Shown: positions 16,645-26,618 of the stretch, one piece after another
Layout of the letters: each line of letters opens with the position of its first letter
Numbering within the stretch: the first letter of the stretch is position 1
Assembly (NCBI RefSeq): GCF_050402865.1
Contig: NZ_BAABMF010000005.1
Coordinates: forward strand, 186,001 to 250,000
DNA from: Clostridium_AF sediminicola
GTDB lineage: Bacteria; Bacillota; Clostridia; Clostridiales; Clostridiaceae
Length of the DNA: 64,000 nucleotides
Direction: 5' to 3'
Notes under the pieces: generated by a model
Seen by the model: only the letters and a program-made list of their open reading frames with translations
The model's database searches: none
What the model was told of the DNA's origin: nothing
Made by a program: the position numbers and the translations under genes

Positions 16645-17841
16645 ATGAACGACAATTACAATGATAAAAATCTATCATCAGATCATTATCACGAACCTGA
16701 ATCTAATGATAACCATTCAAAAAAACCCAAAAAGAAAAAAGGTTTCTTTGGCTACATAGTTGTTGGTTTGATTTGTTCTATGCTAGGTGGTATGGTTTCA
16801 GCTGGTGCAACCATGTATTATTATCCAAAAATAAATCCTAGCTTATCTAACACTGATGGCATTGATGATAATTCAACAACTTCAGGAAAAATCACTCCAA
16901 CTCCAACTAATTATATACCATTGTCTGTTTCTAACATTGCAAAAAAAGTTGGTCCTGCTGTTGTAGGTGTAGCAACTAGTGTTTCTTCTAGAGATAGATT
17001 TGGCTTTCCAAGTGAATCTGGTGGATTTGGATCCGGAATAATTTTTAGTGAAGAAGGGTACATTTTAACAAATTACCACGTTGTACAAGGAGCCAAAGAG
17101 ATAAGTGTTATCTTTAACACTTCTAAAAATGAAGAAGAAAAAAAGGAATATGAAGCTAAATTATTGAACTACAATGAAAAATTAGATGTTGCTGTTATAA
17201 AATTAGTGGAAGATGTAAAAGTTCCTGCTGTCGCTAAATTTGGAAATTCAGATAATCTTCAAGCTGGAGATCCTGTTATTGCTATCGGTAACCCTCTGGG
17301 TCAAGATTTCTTAGGAACAGTTACTTCTGGAGTAGTAAGTGCATTAAATAGAAAAGTAACTGATGAAAATAATAATATTCAAAGTTATATTCAAACAGAT
17401 GCTGCCATAAATAATGGTAATAGTGGTGGTGCATTAGTTAATATCTATGGGGAAGTTATTGGGGTTAATAGTGCAAAAATTGGTGGTTCTAATGTTGAAG
17501 GATTAGGATTTGCTATAGCTATAAATGATATTGAACCTCTACTTCAAGATTTAATAAAACCAATAATAACTATAGGTGTCACTATATCAGAGATAAATGA
17601 TGCTCTATCCAAGAAATATTCATTACCAATAGGTATTTACATTCATGAAGTAGAAGAATTTAGCCCAGCAGAAGTAGCTGGTTTAAAATCTGGTGATGTT
17701 ATAATTGAATTTGATGGTAAAAAAATATCTACTTCAGATGAATTAAATGAAATAAAACAATCTCACGAGGTAGGAGATGAAATAGAAATTAAAGTTTATA
17801 GAAACGAAGAATATAAAAATTTAACGCTTAAACTAAAATAA
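16645..17841 (+). CDS. htrA: HtrA/DegP-family serine protease, membrane anchored
   Basis: 398 residues. A lysine-rich cytoplasmic N-terminus (~1-35, KKPKKKKG) precedes a single TM helix (~36-60). The trypsin-like domain carries the catalytic triad: His in LTNYHVVQG, Asp in KLDVAVIKL, Ser in NNGNSGGALVN. One PDZ domain follows at ~305-398 (EFSPAEVAGLKSGDVIIEFDG within that range). AAGGAGGC precedes the ATG. It is an extracytoplasmic quality-control protease/chaperone. It is transcribed divergently from the two-component genes, and its 3' end runs into the family 2 giant hairpin, which probably terminates it. Confidence 0.95.
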   Translation: MNDNYNDKNLSSDHYHEPESNDNHSKKPKKKKGFFGYIVVGLICSMLGGMVSAGATMYYYPKINPSLSNTDGIDDNSTTSGKITPTPTNYIPLSVSNIAKKVGPAVVGVATSVSSRDRFGFPSESGGFGSGIIFSEEGYILTNYHVVQGAKEISVIFNTSKNEEEKKEYEAKLLNYNEKLDVAVIKLVEDVKVPAVAKFGNSDNLQAGDPVIAIGNPLGQDFLGTVTSGVVSALNRKVTDENNNIQSYIQTDAAINNGNSGGALVNIYGEVIGVNSAKIGGSNVEGLGFAIAINDIEPLLQDLIKPIITIGVTISEINDALSKKYSLPIGIYIHEVEEFSPAEVAGLKSGDVIIEFDGKKISTSDELNEIKQSHEVGDEIEIKVYRNEEYKNLTLKLK

Positions 17842-17845
17842 AACT

Positions 17846-18033
17846 AAAAAGCATATATAGCTAGAAAAGCACTCCTCTTCACTAAGAAATTCTAATTCAT
17901 TTTCTTAAATACATGCTAAAAAATTCCAACTCGCTAGCTCAAACAAGAATTTTTCTTAACGCATGTATTACGAAAATGAATAAGAATTTCTAAAGTTTGC
18001 TACGATGCTTTTTACGCAATATATGCTTTTTTA
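17846..18033. repeat. Family 2 giant-hairpin repeat, copy 2
   Basis: Outer arms are AAAAAGCATATATAGC and GCAATATATGCTTTTTT. Compared with copy 1 (782-972), several base changes are compensatory: copy 2 pairs AAAAATTC with GAATTTTT where copy 1 pairs AAAAATTAT with ATAATTTTT, and copy 2 pairs ATACATGC with GCATGTAT. It sits between convergent htrA and arsA-like genes, 3' to both, so it may act as a bidirectional terminator. Confidence 0.85.
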
Positions 18034-18060
18034 ACCATTAAAGATAGAAAATTATAGAAC

Positions 18061-18993
18061 TTAGCCATTATTAAAGTGCTTTGCAATTTCATTTATATTA
18101 AATGCTCTCATATCAGAATTTAGCATTGGAAGCTTAATAATTTTTTTTCCTCCAAAAGCTGCGTAAATTTCATCTAAATATTTCTTCTCTTGCTTTTTCT
18201 TTGTTATAAAAAACTCGTCTTTTATCTCTTCAGGTAAAATTCTATTCACCACCAGTGTATCAACTTGAATTTTATACTTTTCTAACATAGAAACAGCTTT
18301 TTTAGTTTCCTCTATTGGTAATTTTTCAGCATTTAAAACAAATATAAAACTCATTTTTTTATCATCAATAAGAATTTTCTTAGCATTATTTACATTATCT
18401 AATCTCTTCTTCAATATACTTACTACTTCATCCTCTTCTATCTCATCTTTTTTCTTTTTCCCATGGTTATGGGCCATACTCATTAAACCTAATGCTTTTC
18501 TTCTTTTTTCAATTAAAGTTTGAAGCCAAGCACCTAAAAGTTCAGGTAAAGAAACAAGTCTTATTGTGTGTCCTGTTGGAGCTGTATCAAAAATAATTTG
18601 ATCATATTCATCATATTTCTCATTAATAATTTCTAACATTTTATCAAACAATGCTGCTTCTTCTGTACCTGGTGATATTGCCGCTGCATCTATTTGCTTT
18701 TTTATTTCTTTTACTATGATTGGGCTTACTATATCTTTTAAATTTGCTCTAACACCCTCCATATATTTTTTACTTTCATATTCTCCATTTATTTCTAAGG
18801 CATCTAAATTATTTTCAATATTCACAATATTATTCCCGATTTTTTTTTCAAATATATCACATGTAGAATGGGCAGGGTCAGTAGATACTAAAAGCGTTTT
18901 CTTTCCCATATTAGCACTTGCTATAGCAAAAGCTGCAGAACAAGTTGTCTTACCAACTCCTCCTTTTCCTCCAAAAAACACAATTTTATTCAT
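18061..18993 (-). CDS. ArsA/Get3-family ATPase
   Basis: 310 residues with the deviant Walker A GGKGGVGKTTCSAAF at the N-terminus, switch I STDPAHSTCDIF, and switch II-like IIFDTAPTGHTIRLVSLPE. This places it in the ArsA/Get3 branch of the SIMIBI ATPases. It is a single ATPase domain, half the length of the duplicated E. coli ArsA. The lysine-rich insert KKKKDEIEEDE is in the region that varies between family members. No arsenic genes are nearby, so an arsenite role is doubtful. It is preceded by, and probably co-transcribed with, a 99-residue protein of unknown function. Confidence 0.85.
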   Translation of the reverse strand: MNKIVFFGGKGGVGKTTCSAAFAIASANMGKKTLLVSTDPAHSTCDIFEKKIGNNIVNIENNLDALEINGEYESKKYMEGVRANLKDIVSPIIVKEIKKQIDAAAISPGTEEAALFDKMLEIINEKYDEYDQIIFDTAPTGHTIRLVSLPELLGAWLQTLIEKRRKALGLMSMAHNHGKKKKDEIEEDEVVSILKKRLDNVNNAKKILIDDKKMSFIFVLNAEKLPIEETKKAVSMLEKYKIQVDTLVVNRILPEEIKDEFFITKKKQEKKYLDEIYAAFGGKKIIKLPMLNSDMRAFNINEIAKHFNNG

Positions 18994-19024
18994 TAGAATC
19001 CTCCTAACTTATTCATCTACTAAT

Positions 19025-19324
19025 TTATGCATCAAGATCAAAATCTCCCCAACGCTCACCCCAAATTGACTTTCTATCCAACATTCTCTTTTGCCAATGT
19101 TCTAAGTCTTCTGCAATATAGGGCAGAATTTCTAATGTATAATAACTAGTTGGAATTGGTAGCCCCAATAAATCACCAAAACAAAGTAATATGAAATTAT
19201 CCATTTCATTATGAGCTTCCTTTTCTAAAAGTGCACTAGATTTTCTATTAAAATCCGTAGCTCCTCCAAAAAACAGTTTGAAATCTTCCATGAATTTTTT
19301 TAAATTATATTTTTCTTCTACCAT
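19025..19324 (-). CDS. Hypothetical protein, probable partner of the ArsA-like ATPase
   Basis: 99 residues, soluble, with a predicted helical N-terminus (MVEEKYNLKKFMEDFKLFFG) and an aromatic C-terminal half (TSYYTLEILPYIAEDLEHWQ, then SIWGERWGDFD). I do not recognise the family. It lies 31 bp before the ArsA-like gene in the same direction, with an AGGAGCG-like site, so it is likely part of the same operon and may act with that ATPase. Confidence 0.7.
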   Translation of the reverse strand: MVEEKYNLKKFMEDFKLFFGGATDFNRKSSALLEKEAHNEMDNFILLCFGDLLGLPIPTSYYTLEILPYIAEDLEHWQKRMLDRKSIWGERWGDFDLDA

Positions 19325-19484
19325 ATATACGCTCCTTTCTTTTGCTATATTCTAAAATAACCTTATATCTCAATTCTAACATAATTTAATAAGCTAATTT
19401 TATTATTTTCTAATTTAATGTTCATCATACTTATTTAAATACACTAGTTTTAAGCAAAAAAATCTAAAGGATGTAGTGGATGTA

Positions 19485-19516
19485 GTAAAAAGCTAACGCA
19501 AAGTATGCGTTAGCTT
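19485..19516 (-). terminator. Terminator of cstA
   Basis: AAGCTAACGCA / TGCGTTAGCTT with loop TACTT is followed by TTTTAC on the minus strand, 29 bp after the cstA stop. Confidence 0.75.
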
Positions 19517-19545
19517 CTATTTACTAAAATTAATCTTTGAATTTA

Positions 19546-21144
19546 TTATTTATCATCGCTCAGTGCTTTTATACCCTCTTTTATTAATACTATAGAAAGA
19601 ATTAATAAAACAATAGCTATTATGATTAATGGAGCATTAGCAGCAAATCCTGCTTGAATTTTTCCATATATTAATAATATTAGCGCTAATACTGTTACTG
19701 TAAACATAAATACTGTTGGGATAGAAGCCATTCTGTAATCTTTTCCAATTTTCTTTAAGTAAACTGCAAGTGATAACAATGCTAATGCAGCTAGTAATTG
19801 GTTTGCTGATCCAAATATAGGCCAAATATTTCTCCAACCTTTAAATGTTAATGCACCACCAAGTACAACTGTAATACCTGTAGCTACATACATATTTCCT
19901 AATACAGAACCTTCTTTTGTATCAAACATTTCTTGGAATATGAATCTACCAAGTCTTGTAGCTGTATCAAGAGAAGTTAGCGCAAATGCTGAAATTGTTA
20001 AAGCTGTAAAACTCTTACCAGTTTCAAAAGGTATTCCGAAACTAGCCATAAAGTTACCAAGACCATTTGCAAAAACATTAGTTGGTCCACCATTAGCTAA
20101 TAACTCTTTTAATTGATCTCCTCCAATATAAGCAGCAGTCGTAATTGCTAGTATTGCTAAGAAACCTTCTATTAACATTGAACCATAACCAATCAATTTT
20201 ATATCTTTTTCATTATCTATTTGTTTAGATGTAGTACCAGAACCAACCAATGAATGGAATCCTGAAATAGCACCACATGCAACTGTTACAAATAACATAG
20301 GGAATAAATAATTTGTTCCACCAGTATTAAATGCAGTAACAGGAGCTAATTCAAATTTAGGATTCTTGATTAATACACCAAGAGCTCCACCGATTAACAT
20401 AGCATATAATAAGAAAGAGTTTAAATAATCTCTAGGTTGTAATAATATCCAAACTGGAGCAACAGATGCTATACCAATATATACTAATAAAATAATTACC
20501 CAAGTGTTAAATGATAAAGATAATGGGAATTTTAATCCTAACCAAATACATACAAATAATAACGCTACACCGATAACTGAACTAACAGCTAAACCAGCAC
20601 CTCTTCTATAAACAAGGAAACCAAATGCAACAGCTAAAACCATAAATAATAAAGAGGATGTAGCAGCTGATGGTACGTTAGTGAAAGTACTAGCACATAT
20701 TGCTGTAAATGCAGCAATTACTAGAAGTAATGTTAACCAAGCAAACCAAGAAAATAATTTTTTACCCGTTTGTCCCATGTTAACTGATATAACTTCCCCT
20801 ATTGACTTACCATCATGTCTAACTGACGCAAATAATGCACCCATATCATGAACTCCACCAAAGAAGATAGATCCTAGTACAATCCATAATACAACAGGAA
20901 GCCAACCAAATACAGCAGCACTTATAGGTCCGATGATTGGAGCCGCGCCTGCAATAGATGAAAAGTGATGCCCTAATAATACTGGAGCTTTTGCAGGAAC
21001 ATAGTCAACACCGTCTGCCCTAGTATGAGCAGGAGTAGGTCTTTTAGGGTCCAAACCCCATTTCTTTGCTAGCCAACTACCATAAGTGGCGTATGCTGCA
21101 ACAAAACATACAATAGAAATAAAAATAATTACTAATGAATTCAT
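19546..21144 (-). CDS. cstA: CstA-family carbon starvation / pyruvate-peptide transporter
   Basis: 532 residues and about 14-16 hydrophobic segments. CstA signatures are GHHFSSIAGAAPIIGP, GGVHDMGALFASVRHDGKSIGE (in two parts, residues ~95-118) and FHSLVGSGTTSKQID. It is shorter than the ~700-residue E. coli CstA but similar to other short clostridial members. Proteins of this family import peptides and, in some cases, pyruvate across the cytoplasmic membrane. AAAGGAGG precedes the ATG. It is monocistronic with its own terminator. Confidence 0.92.
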   Translation of the reverse strand: MNSLVIIFISIVCFVAAYATYGSWLAKKWGLDPKRPTPAHTRADGVDYVPAKAPVLLGHHFSSIAGAAPIIGPISAAVFGWLPVVLWIVLGSIFFGGVHDMGALFASVRHDGKSIGEVISVNMGQTGKKLFSWFAWLTLLLVIAAFTAICASTFTNVPSAATSSLLFMVLAVAFGFLVYRRGAGLAVSSVIGVALLFVCIWLGLKFPLSLSFNTWVIILLVYIGIASVAPVWILLQPRDYLNSFLLYAMLIGGALGVLIKNPKFELAPVTAFNTGGTNYLFPMLFVTVACGAISGFHSLVGSGTTSKQIDNEKDIKLIGYGSMLIEGFLAILAITTAAYIGGDQLKELLANGGPTNVFANGLGNFMASFGIPFETGKSFTALTISAFALTSLDTATRLGRFIFQEMFDTKEGSVLGNMYVATGITVVLGGALTFKGWRNIWPIFGSANQLLAALALLSLAVYLKKIGKDYRMASIPTVFMFTVTVLALILLIYGKIQAGFAANAPLIIIAIVLLILSIVLIKEGIKALSDDK

Positions 21145-21232
21145 TAAGAAACCTCCTTTAGGTTTTATAATTTATAAAAACTTATATACAGACAAATAGC
21201 TTAAACTATTAATCTATAATATAAGGTTTCAC

Positions 21233-21736
21233 CTAATTTTTAAAGAAAAATTTCTTGCCCTCTTTTCTTGCCAGTTTATTTGTATAAATTTCATTTGAAC
21301 TTAAGTCTATAACAACTAGCCTAGTATTTACCCAACCTCTGAATCCAAATTTATAACTTTTATAAAAACTAAATTTTTTGATTTTTTTCTTTATTTCTTC
21401 TGTAATTCCACCGTTTACAGTGTAAATAACATTTATAAGGCTGCTCATATGTTCATTATCAATCTCTATTATATTATCTACATTCTCGATTAAAAAATTC
21501 TTCATTGATTCCAATGTTTCTATATCAATTATTGTTTCAATATTATTATAAAACACATATTCATTACTTTTATATGCATATATTTCAGCTTTTTTAGATA
21601 GCATGTACCTTGCGTTTCTTGAATTAAAATTTGCGAATAAATCAAATTTCTTATTAATTACTTCTTTATTTAACATTACATTAAAATATGCATCTAAACT
21701 ATCTTTCAACTTTGTCCTATACTCTACATAATTCAT
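21233..21736 (-). CDS. Hypothetical protein, 167 residues
   Basis: The ATG behind GGAGGTAAG is preferred to a TTG five codons upstream that lies inside the site. The protein starts MNYVEYRTKLKDSLDAYFNV and is basic and soluble, with no signal peptide. Middle segments (RNARYMLSKKAEIYAYKSNE and ETIIDIETLESMKNFLIENV) and a lysine-rich end (LARKEGKKFFFKN) suggest a small cytoplasmic or nucleic-acid-associated protein, but I do not recognise it. It stands alone, upstream of cstA in the same direction with an 88 bp gap. Confidence 0.65.
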   Translation of the reverse strand: MNYVEYRTKLKDSLDAYFNVMLNKEVINKKFDLFANFNSRNARYMLSKKAEIYAYKSNEYVFYNNIETIIDIETLESMKNFLIENVDNIIEIDNEHMSSLINVIYTVNGGITEEIKKKIKKFSFYKSYKFGFRGWVNTRLVVIDLSSNEIYTNKLARKEGKKFFFKN

Positions 21737-22284
21737 TTTTCTTACCTCCAAAGTTAAAATTTTATAAACTGATATTTATATTATAAAGTAATTAGTTATA
21801 TTTTTCTATATTTTACATAAATACTATTTCAAAAATTACAATCACCATTGTAAACCTTTACCGAAAGTATTTATATAAAAATCACTTAATCTTTATATAT
21901 ATTATATTACCTACGAGCTTTATTAACATTCTAATTACATAATAAAACAAAAACAAAACATAAAGTGCATTATTAAATACATAAAATACATATAAAAAAA
22001 TACTAATAAAAATAGTATAAAATTATATATTTAAAATATTCATAAGCAAAAAAGTATATACATATTTCTATATTTATTATATACTTTAATAGTGTAGCAC
22101 ATATTACTATTTAATCATCCTATTTAAATGCTTTTATAATAATATGTACCTTAACATAGTGAAATTCTTAATTATAAGTACTTATTTGTAGGAAAAAGTC
22201 GTTATATATAGATAAACTGGTTTATCTAACTACTCCTATTTTAAAATATTAAAATTTTGATGGCACATTAAGGGGGAACTGCCT
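21737..22284. other. AT-rich gap upstream of fbp with a short perfect palindrome
   Basis: 548 bp of very AT-rich sequence between divergent genes. The only clear structure is TAGATAAACTGGTTTATCTA at 22209-22228 (9 bp arms, 2 bp centre), 57 bp before the fbp start, a plausible operator or leader hairpin. No reading frame is supported. Confidence 0.5.
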
Positions 22285-24282
22285 ATGACTTATTTTGATG
22301 AAAATAATCTTGATGCAATAATTTCTGATATAAGATATCTAGAATTACTGGCAACTAAATACCCAAGCATATCAGCTGCTAGTACAGAAATTATTAATTT
22401 ACAAGCAATTTTGAATCTTCCAAAAGGAACTGAGCATTTTATAAGTGATATTCATGGTGAATATGAATCTTTCACTCATATGCTAAATAATGCATCAGGC
22501 GTAATAAAAAGAAAAATAAATGAAACTTTTGGTAATTCTTTGAGAGAAATGGACAAAAGAACTTTGATAACTCTTATTTACTATCCAGAAGAAAAATTAA
22601 AACTTATAAAACAACAAGAAGAAGAAATAAATGATTGGTATAGAATAACACTTAATAGATTAATAGAAGTTTGTAAAAAAGTAACATTCAAGTATACACG
22701 TTCAAAAGTTAGAAAAGCTTTACCTAAAGATTTCTCATATATAATTGAGGAACTTTTGCATGAGCAAGATGACCGAATAGACAAACATCAATATTATACT
22801 GGAATTATCGAAACAATTATTGATATTGATAGAGCTGATGAATTTATTATTGCCATAGCTTCCGTTATAAAAAGGTTAGTTGTTGACAGACTTCACATTG
22901 TTGGTGATATCTATGACAGAGGTCCTGGTGCAGAAATAATCATTGAAGAAATGATGAACCATCATTCACTGGATATTCAGTGGGGAAATCATGATTTATT
23001 ATGGATGGCTGCAGCAGCTGGAAATTTGAGCTGCATATCTAATGTTATCCGAAATTCTTTAAAATACGCTAATTTAAGAACTTTAGAAGATGGCTATGGT
23101 ATCAATTTATTGCCTTTAGCTACTTTTGCTATGGAGATATATGAAGAAGATTCATGTAGTAGTTTTCTTCCTAAAATCATAAGTAAAAAGATTTCTAACA
23201 AAGAAAAAAAACTTTACTCAAAAATGCATAAAGCAATTACAATAATTCAGTTTAAATTAGAAGGACAAATTATTAAAGCTCATCCAGAATTCAAAATGGA
23301 TGATAGACTATTATTGCATAGAATTAATTTTGAAACGGGAACTATAGATTTATATGGAAAGGAATACAAACTAACTGACACTAATTTTCCAACTATAGAC
23401 GTTTCTGATCCTTACAAATTATCAGATGAAGAAAAAATATTAATTATGAAATTAAAAGATTCTTTCCTTCATAGTGAAAAACTCCAAAGACATATAAGAT
23501 TTCTATACAGTAAAGGAAGTATGTATTTAGTGTGTAATTCTAATCTTCTTTTTCATGGATGTATACCATTAAATGAAGATGGTACTTTTAAAGAAGTAGA
23601 AATAGATGGAGATTTATACAAAGGAAAAAAACTGTTAGATAAATTTGATACCATAGCACGAGAAGCTTATTTTTTTAAAGATGGAAAAAACACTCAATAT
23701 AATGCTTTAGATTTAGCTTGGTATCTATGGTGCGGTCCTGATTCTCCACAATTTGGTAAAGATAAAATGACGACTTTCGAACGTTATTTTATTAGTGATA
23801 AAAAAACACATCATGAAAAACTTAGTAATTACTATCAATATAGAAATGATAAAGATTTTGTTTATAACCTTCTAAAAGAGTTTAGTTTAAATCCAGAAAC
23901 GTCTCATATTATCAATGGTCATGTACCTGTAAAAACTATTGATGGAGAAAGTCCAATAAAAGCTGGAGGTAAACTATTAGCTATTGATGGTGGATTTTGT
24001 AAGGCATACCAACCTCAAACTGGTATTGCTGGATATACATTAGTATATAATTCTTATGGGCTATTACTTATTTCTCACGAACCATTTGAATCGATAGAAA
24101 AAGCTATAGTTGAGAATAAAGATATACTATCATCAGCTATTATAATAGAACGTACATTGGTTAGAAAAAGAGTTATAGACACTGATAAAGGTCAAATGTT
24201 AAAAAAGCAAATTAAAGAACTTGAAATGCTATTATTAGCATATAGAAATGGATTTATAAAAGAATATTGCAATAAAAAATAG
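22285..24282 (+). CDS. fbp: Fructose-1,6-bisphosphatase, class III
   Basis: 665 residues, the usual length of the Firmicute-specific class III enzyme, which belongs to the metallophosphoesterase fold rather than to the classical FBPases. Metal-binding motifs are visible: ISDIHGEYESF (~residue 57), GDIYDRGPG (~207), WGNHDLLWM (~233), and INGHVPVKTIDGESP near the C-terminus. It hydrolyses fructose-1,6-bisphosphate to fructose-6-phosphate for gluconeogenesis, the reverse of the pfkA step encoded 11 kb away. AAGGGGGAA precedes the ATG. It is monocistronic and ends at a bidirectional terminator shared with convergent pflB. Confidence 0.96.
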   Translation: MTYFDENNLDAIISDIRYLELLATKYPSISAASTEIINLQAILNLPKGTEHFISDIHGEYESFTHMLNNASGVIKRKINETFGNSLREMDKRTLITLIYYPEEKLKLIKQQEEEINDWYRITLNRLIEVCKKVTFKYTRSKVRKALPKDFSYIIEELLHEQDDRIDKHQYYTGIIETIIDIDRADEFIIAIASVIKRLVVDRLHIVGDIYDRGPGAEIIIEEMMNHHSLDIQWGNHDLLWMAAAAGNLSCISNVIRNSLKYANLRTLEDGYGINLLPLATFAMEIYEEDSCSSFLPKIISKKISNKEKKLYSKMHKAITIIQFKLEGQIIKAHPEFKMDDRLLLHRINFETGTIDLYGKEYKLTDTNFPTIDVSDPYKLSDEEKILIMKLKDSFLHSEKLQRHIRFLYSKGSMYLVCNSNLLFHGCIPLNEDGTFKEVEIDGDLYKGKKLLDKFDTIAREAYFFKDGKNTQYNALDLAWYLWCGPDSPQFGKDKMTTFERYFISDKKTHHEKLSNYYQYRNDKDFVYNLLKEFSLNPETSHIINGHVPVKTIDGESPIKAGGKLLAIDGGFCKAYQPQTGIAGYTLVYNSYGLLLISHEPFESIEKAIVENKDILSSAIIIERTLVRKRVIDTDKGQMLKKQIKELEMLLLAYRNGFIKEYCNKK

Positions 24283-24306
24283 AACCAATTAGGTTCTATT
24301 TTTTAT
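24278..24306. terminator. Bidirectional terminator between fbp and pflB
   Basis: AAATAGAACC / GGTTCTATTT with loop AATTA and T-rich flanks on both strands. Confidence 0.85.
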
Positions 24307-24322
24307 ATATTTATTAATATCC

Positions 24323-26581
24323 TTAGCTAGCTATATCCTCTGTTTTACTTTGCATCATAGTATTATGGAAAGTTCTGCTTATTACTTCTAATTGTTGCTC
24401 TTTAGTCAATCTATTAAAATGAACAGCATATCCTGATACTCTAATTGTAAGTGTAGGATATTTTTCTGGATATTTCATTGCCTCAATTAATATCTCTCTA
24501 TTAAGTACATTAACGTTCAAATGATGAGCACCTTGCCCAAAATATCCGTCTAATATATTACAAAGATTAAGAACTCTATCATTTTCAACTTTACCTAAAG
24601 CTTCTGGTATTATTGAAAATGTATTTGAAATCCCATCCTCACATACATCCTTATAGGGGATTTTTGCTACAGAGTTCAGTGATGCTAAAGCTCCATTTTG
24701 ATCTCTCCCATGCATAGGATTAGCTCCTGGTGCAAATGGTTCACCATCTTTCCTTCCATCAGGAGTAGAACCTGTTTTCTTACCGTACACTACATTAGAT
24801 GTGATTGTTAGTACTGAAAGAGTATGTTTAGCATCTCTATATAATTTATGTTTCTTTAATTCACTTATAAATTTTTGGACTAATTCTACAACAATAGAAT
24901 CAACTCTATCATCATCATTTCCGTATTTAGGGAAATCTCCTTCTATACTAAAATCTACTGCAATACCATTTTTATAAACTGGTTTTACTTTTGCGTATTT
25001 TATAGCACTTAATGAGTCTGCTGCAACTGATAACCCTGCAACTCCAAAAGCCATAATTCTTTTAACATCAGTATCATGTAAAGCTAGTTGACCTGCTTCA
25101 TATGCATACTTATCATGCATATAATGAATTATATTCATTGTATTAACATATAACTCTGCTACATATTCCAATACTGCATAGTATTTCTCTTTAACCTTTT
25201 TATAGTCTAATATTTCATCATTTATTTTTTCTATATTAGGAATTACTTTTATGCCATACTTTTCATCGACTCCACCGTTTATTGCAAACAACAAAGATTT
25301 AGCCAAATTAGTTCTAGCTCCAAAGAATTGCATTTGCTTACCAACCTTCATAGCTGACACACAACAAGCTATAGCATAGTCATCTCCATAAGATTCTCTC
25401 ATCAGATCATCATTCTCATACTGAATAGAGTCTGTTTTGATTGATATTTCAGCACAATATTTTTTAAAGTTTTCTGGCAAATCATTTGACCATAAAATTG
25501 TCAAATTAGGTTCAGGTGCTGCTCCTAAATTTATTAAAGAATGCAAATATCTATAAGATGTTTTTGAAACCAAGGTTCTTCCATCAAGTCCCATACCTCC
25601 AATAGCTTCAGTAATCCAATTTGGATCTCCAGCAAACAACTCATTATATTCTGGAGTTCTTAAATGTCTAGCTAATCTTAGTTTTATAATAAATTGATCA
25701 ATTAATTCTTGTGCTTTACTTTCATCTATTACTCTATTTTGTAAATCTCTTTCAATAAAAATATCTAAAAAAGTACTTGTTCTACCAAGAGACATTGCAG
25801 CACCATTATTTTCTTTAATTGCAGCTAAATACCCAAAATAAACGCACTGAACAGCTTCTTGTGCACTACTGGCAGGCTTACTGATATCTAATCCATAGGT
25901 TTTTGCCATATTCTTAATCTTATTCAATGCTCTTATTTGCTCTTTAACTTCTTCCCTTAATCTCATAAGTTCTTCACTCATAGGTCCTTTTAACTTCTTT
26001 AAATCCTTAGATTTATTCTCCATTAAAACATCAATACCATATAAAGCTATTCTTCTATAATCTCCAATAATTCTACCTCTACCATAAGCATCGGGTAAAC
26101 CAGTTAACAAACCTGAATGTCTTGCAAGTTTTGTTTCTTCGGGATATACATCAAAAACCCCTTGATTATGAGTTTTTCTATATTCAGTGAAAATTCTATC
26201 CATATTTTCATCTACTCTATATCCATAATCTTTTAACGCTTTCTCAACCATTCTAATGCCACCAAAAGGATTTATCATTCTCTTTAAAGGAGCATCTGTT
26301 TGTAAACCTACTATAGTCTCATTTTCAATATCAATATAACCAGCTTCAAAATTATCAATACCAGATACCCTTGTTAGATCAACATCTAAAATACCTTTTT
26401 TTAATTCATCTGTTAAAAGTTTTTCACATTTTTCCCATACTGCTTTTGTCTTATCTGTAGATGAATTAAGAAAACTCTCATCCCCATTGTATGGCGAATA
26501 GTTTAATTGAATAAAATTCCTTACATCTATACCCTCATTCCAATTTCCTTTTTTAAATCCATTCCATTGTTTAAATTCCAT
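24323..26581 (-). CDS. pflB: Formate C-acetyltransferase (pyruvate formate-lyase)
   Basis: About 752 residues; the start is the second of two close ATGs (26587 or 26581) behind AAGGGGG. The active-site cysteine pair is in IACCVSAMKVG and the glycyl-radical loop RVSGYAVHFNRL is near the C-terminus. It converts pyruvate and CoA to acetyl-CoA and formate under anaerobic conditions in the cytoplasm. It needs the radical-SAM activase PflA, usually the next gene, but here the downstream neighbour is the convergent fbp, so pflA must be elsewhere. Expression is governed by the ZTP riboswitch just upstream, linking formate supply to one-carbon/purine demand. Confidence 0.96.
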   Translation of the reverse strand: MEFKQWNGFKKGNWNEGIDVRNFIQLNYSPYNGDESFLNSSTDKTKAVWEKCEKLLTDELKKGILDVDLTRVSGIDNFEAGYIDIENETIVGLQTDAPLKRMINPFGGIRMVEKALKDYGYRVDENMDRIFTEYRKTHNQGVFDVYPEETKLARHSGLLTGLPDAYGRGRIIGDYRRIALYGIDVLMENKSKDLKKLKGPMSEELMRLREEVKEQIRALNKIKNMAKTYGLDISKPASSAQEAVQCVYFGYLAAIKENNGAAMSLGRTSTFLDIFIERDLQNRVIDESKAQELIDQFIIKLRLARHLRTPEYNELFAGDPNWITEAIGGMGLDGRTLVSKTSYRYLHSLINLGAAPEPNLTILWSNDLPENFKKYCAEISIKTDSIQYENDDLMRESYGDDYAIACCVSAMKVGKQMQFFGARTNLAKSLLFAINGGVDEKYGIKVIPNIEKINDEILDYKKVKEKYYAVLEYVAELYVNTMNIIHYMHDKYAYEAGQLALHDTDVKRIMAFGVAGLSVAADSLSAIKYAKVKPVYKNGIAVDFSIEGDFPKYGNDDDRVDSIVVELVQKFISELKKHKLYRDAKHTLSVLTITSNVVYGKKTGSTPDGRKDGEPFAPGANPMHGRDQNGALASLNSVAKIPYKDVCEDGISNTFSIIPEALGKVENDRVLNLCNILDGYFGQGAHHLNVNVLNREILIEAMKYPEKYPTLTIRVSGYAVHFNRLTKEQQLEVISRTFHNTMMQSKTEDIAS

Positions 26582-26618
26582 ATCCATATGCCCCCTTAAT
26601 ATTTTTTCCAGACGGAGC

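Noticed and set aside
18061..18993. Arsenite resistance ATPase
   Set aside because: Single-domain ArsA/Get3 relative with no arsB, arsC, arsD or arsR near; a specific arsenic role is not supported.
22030..22284. Replication-origin-like AT-rich region before fbp
   Set aside because: No DnaA-box clusters or origin-associated genes are visible; high AT content alone is normal here.
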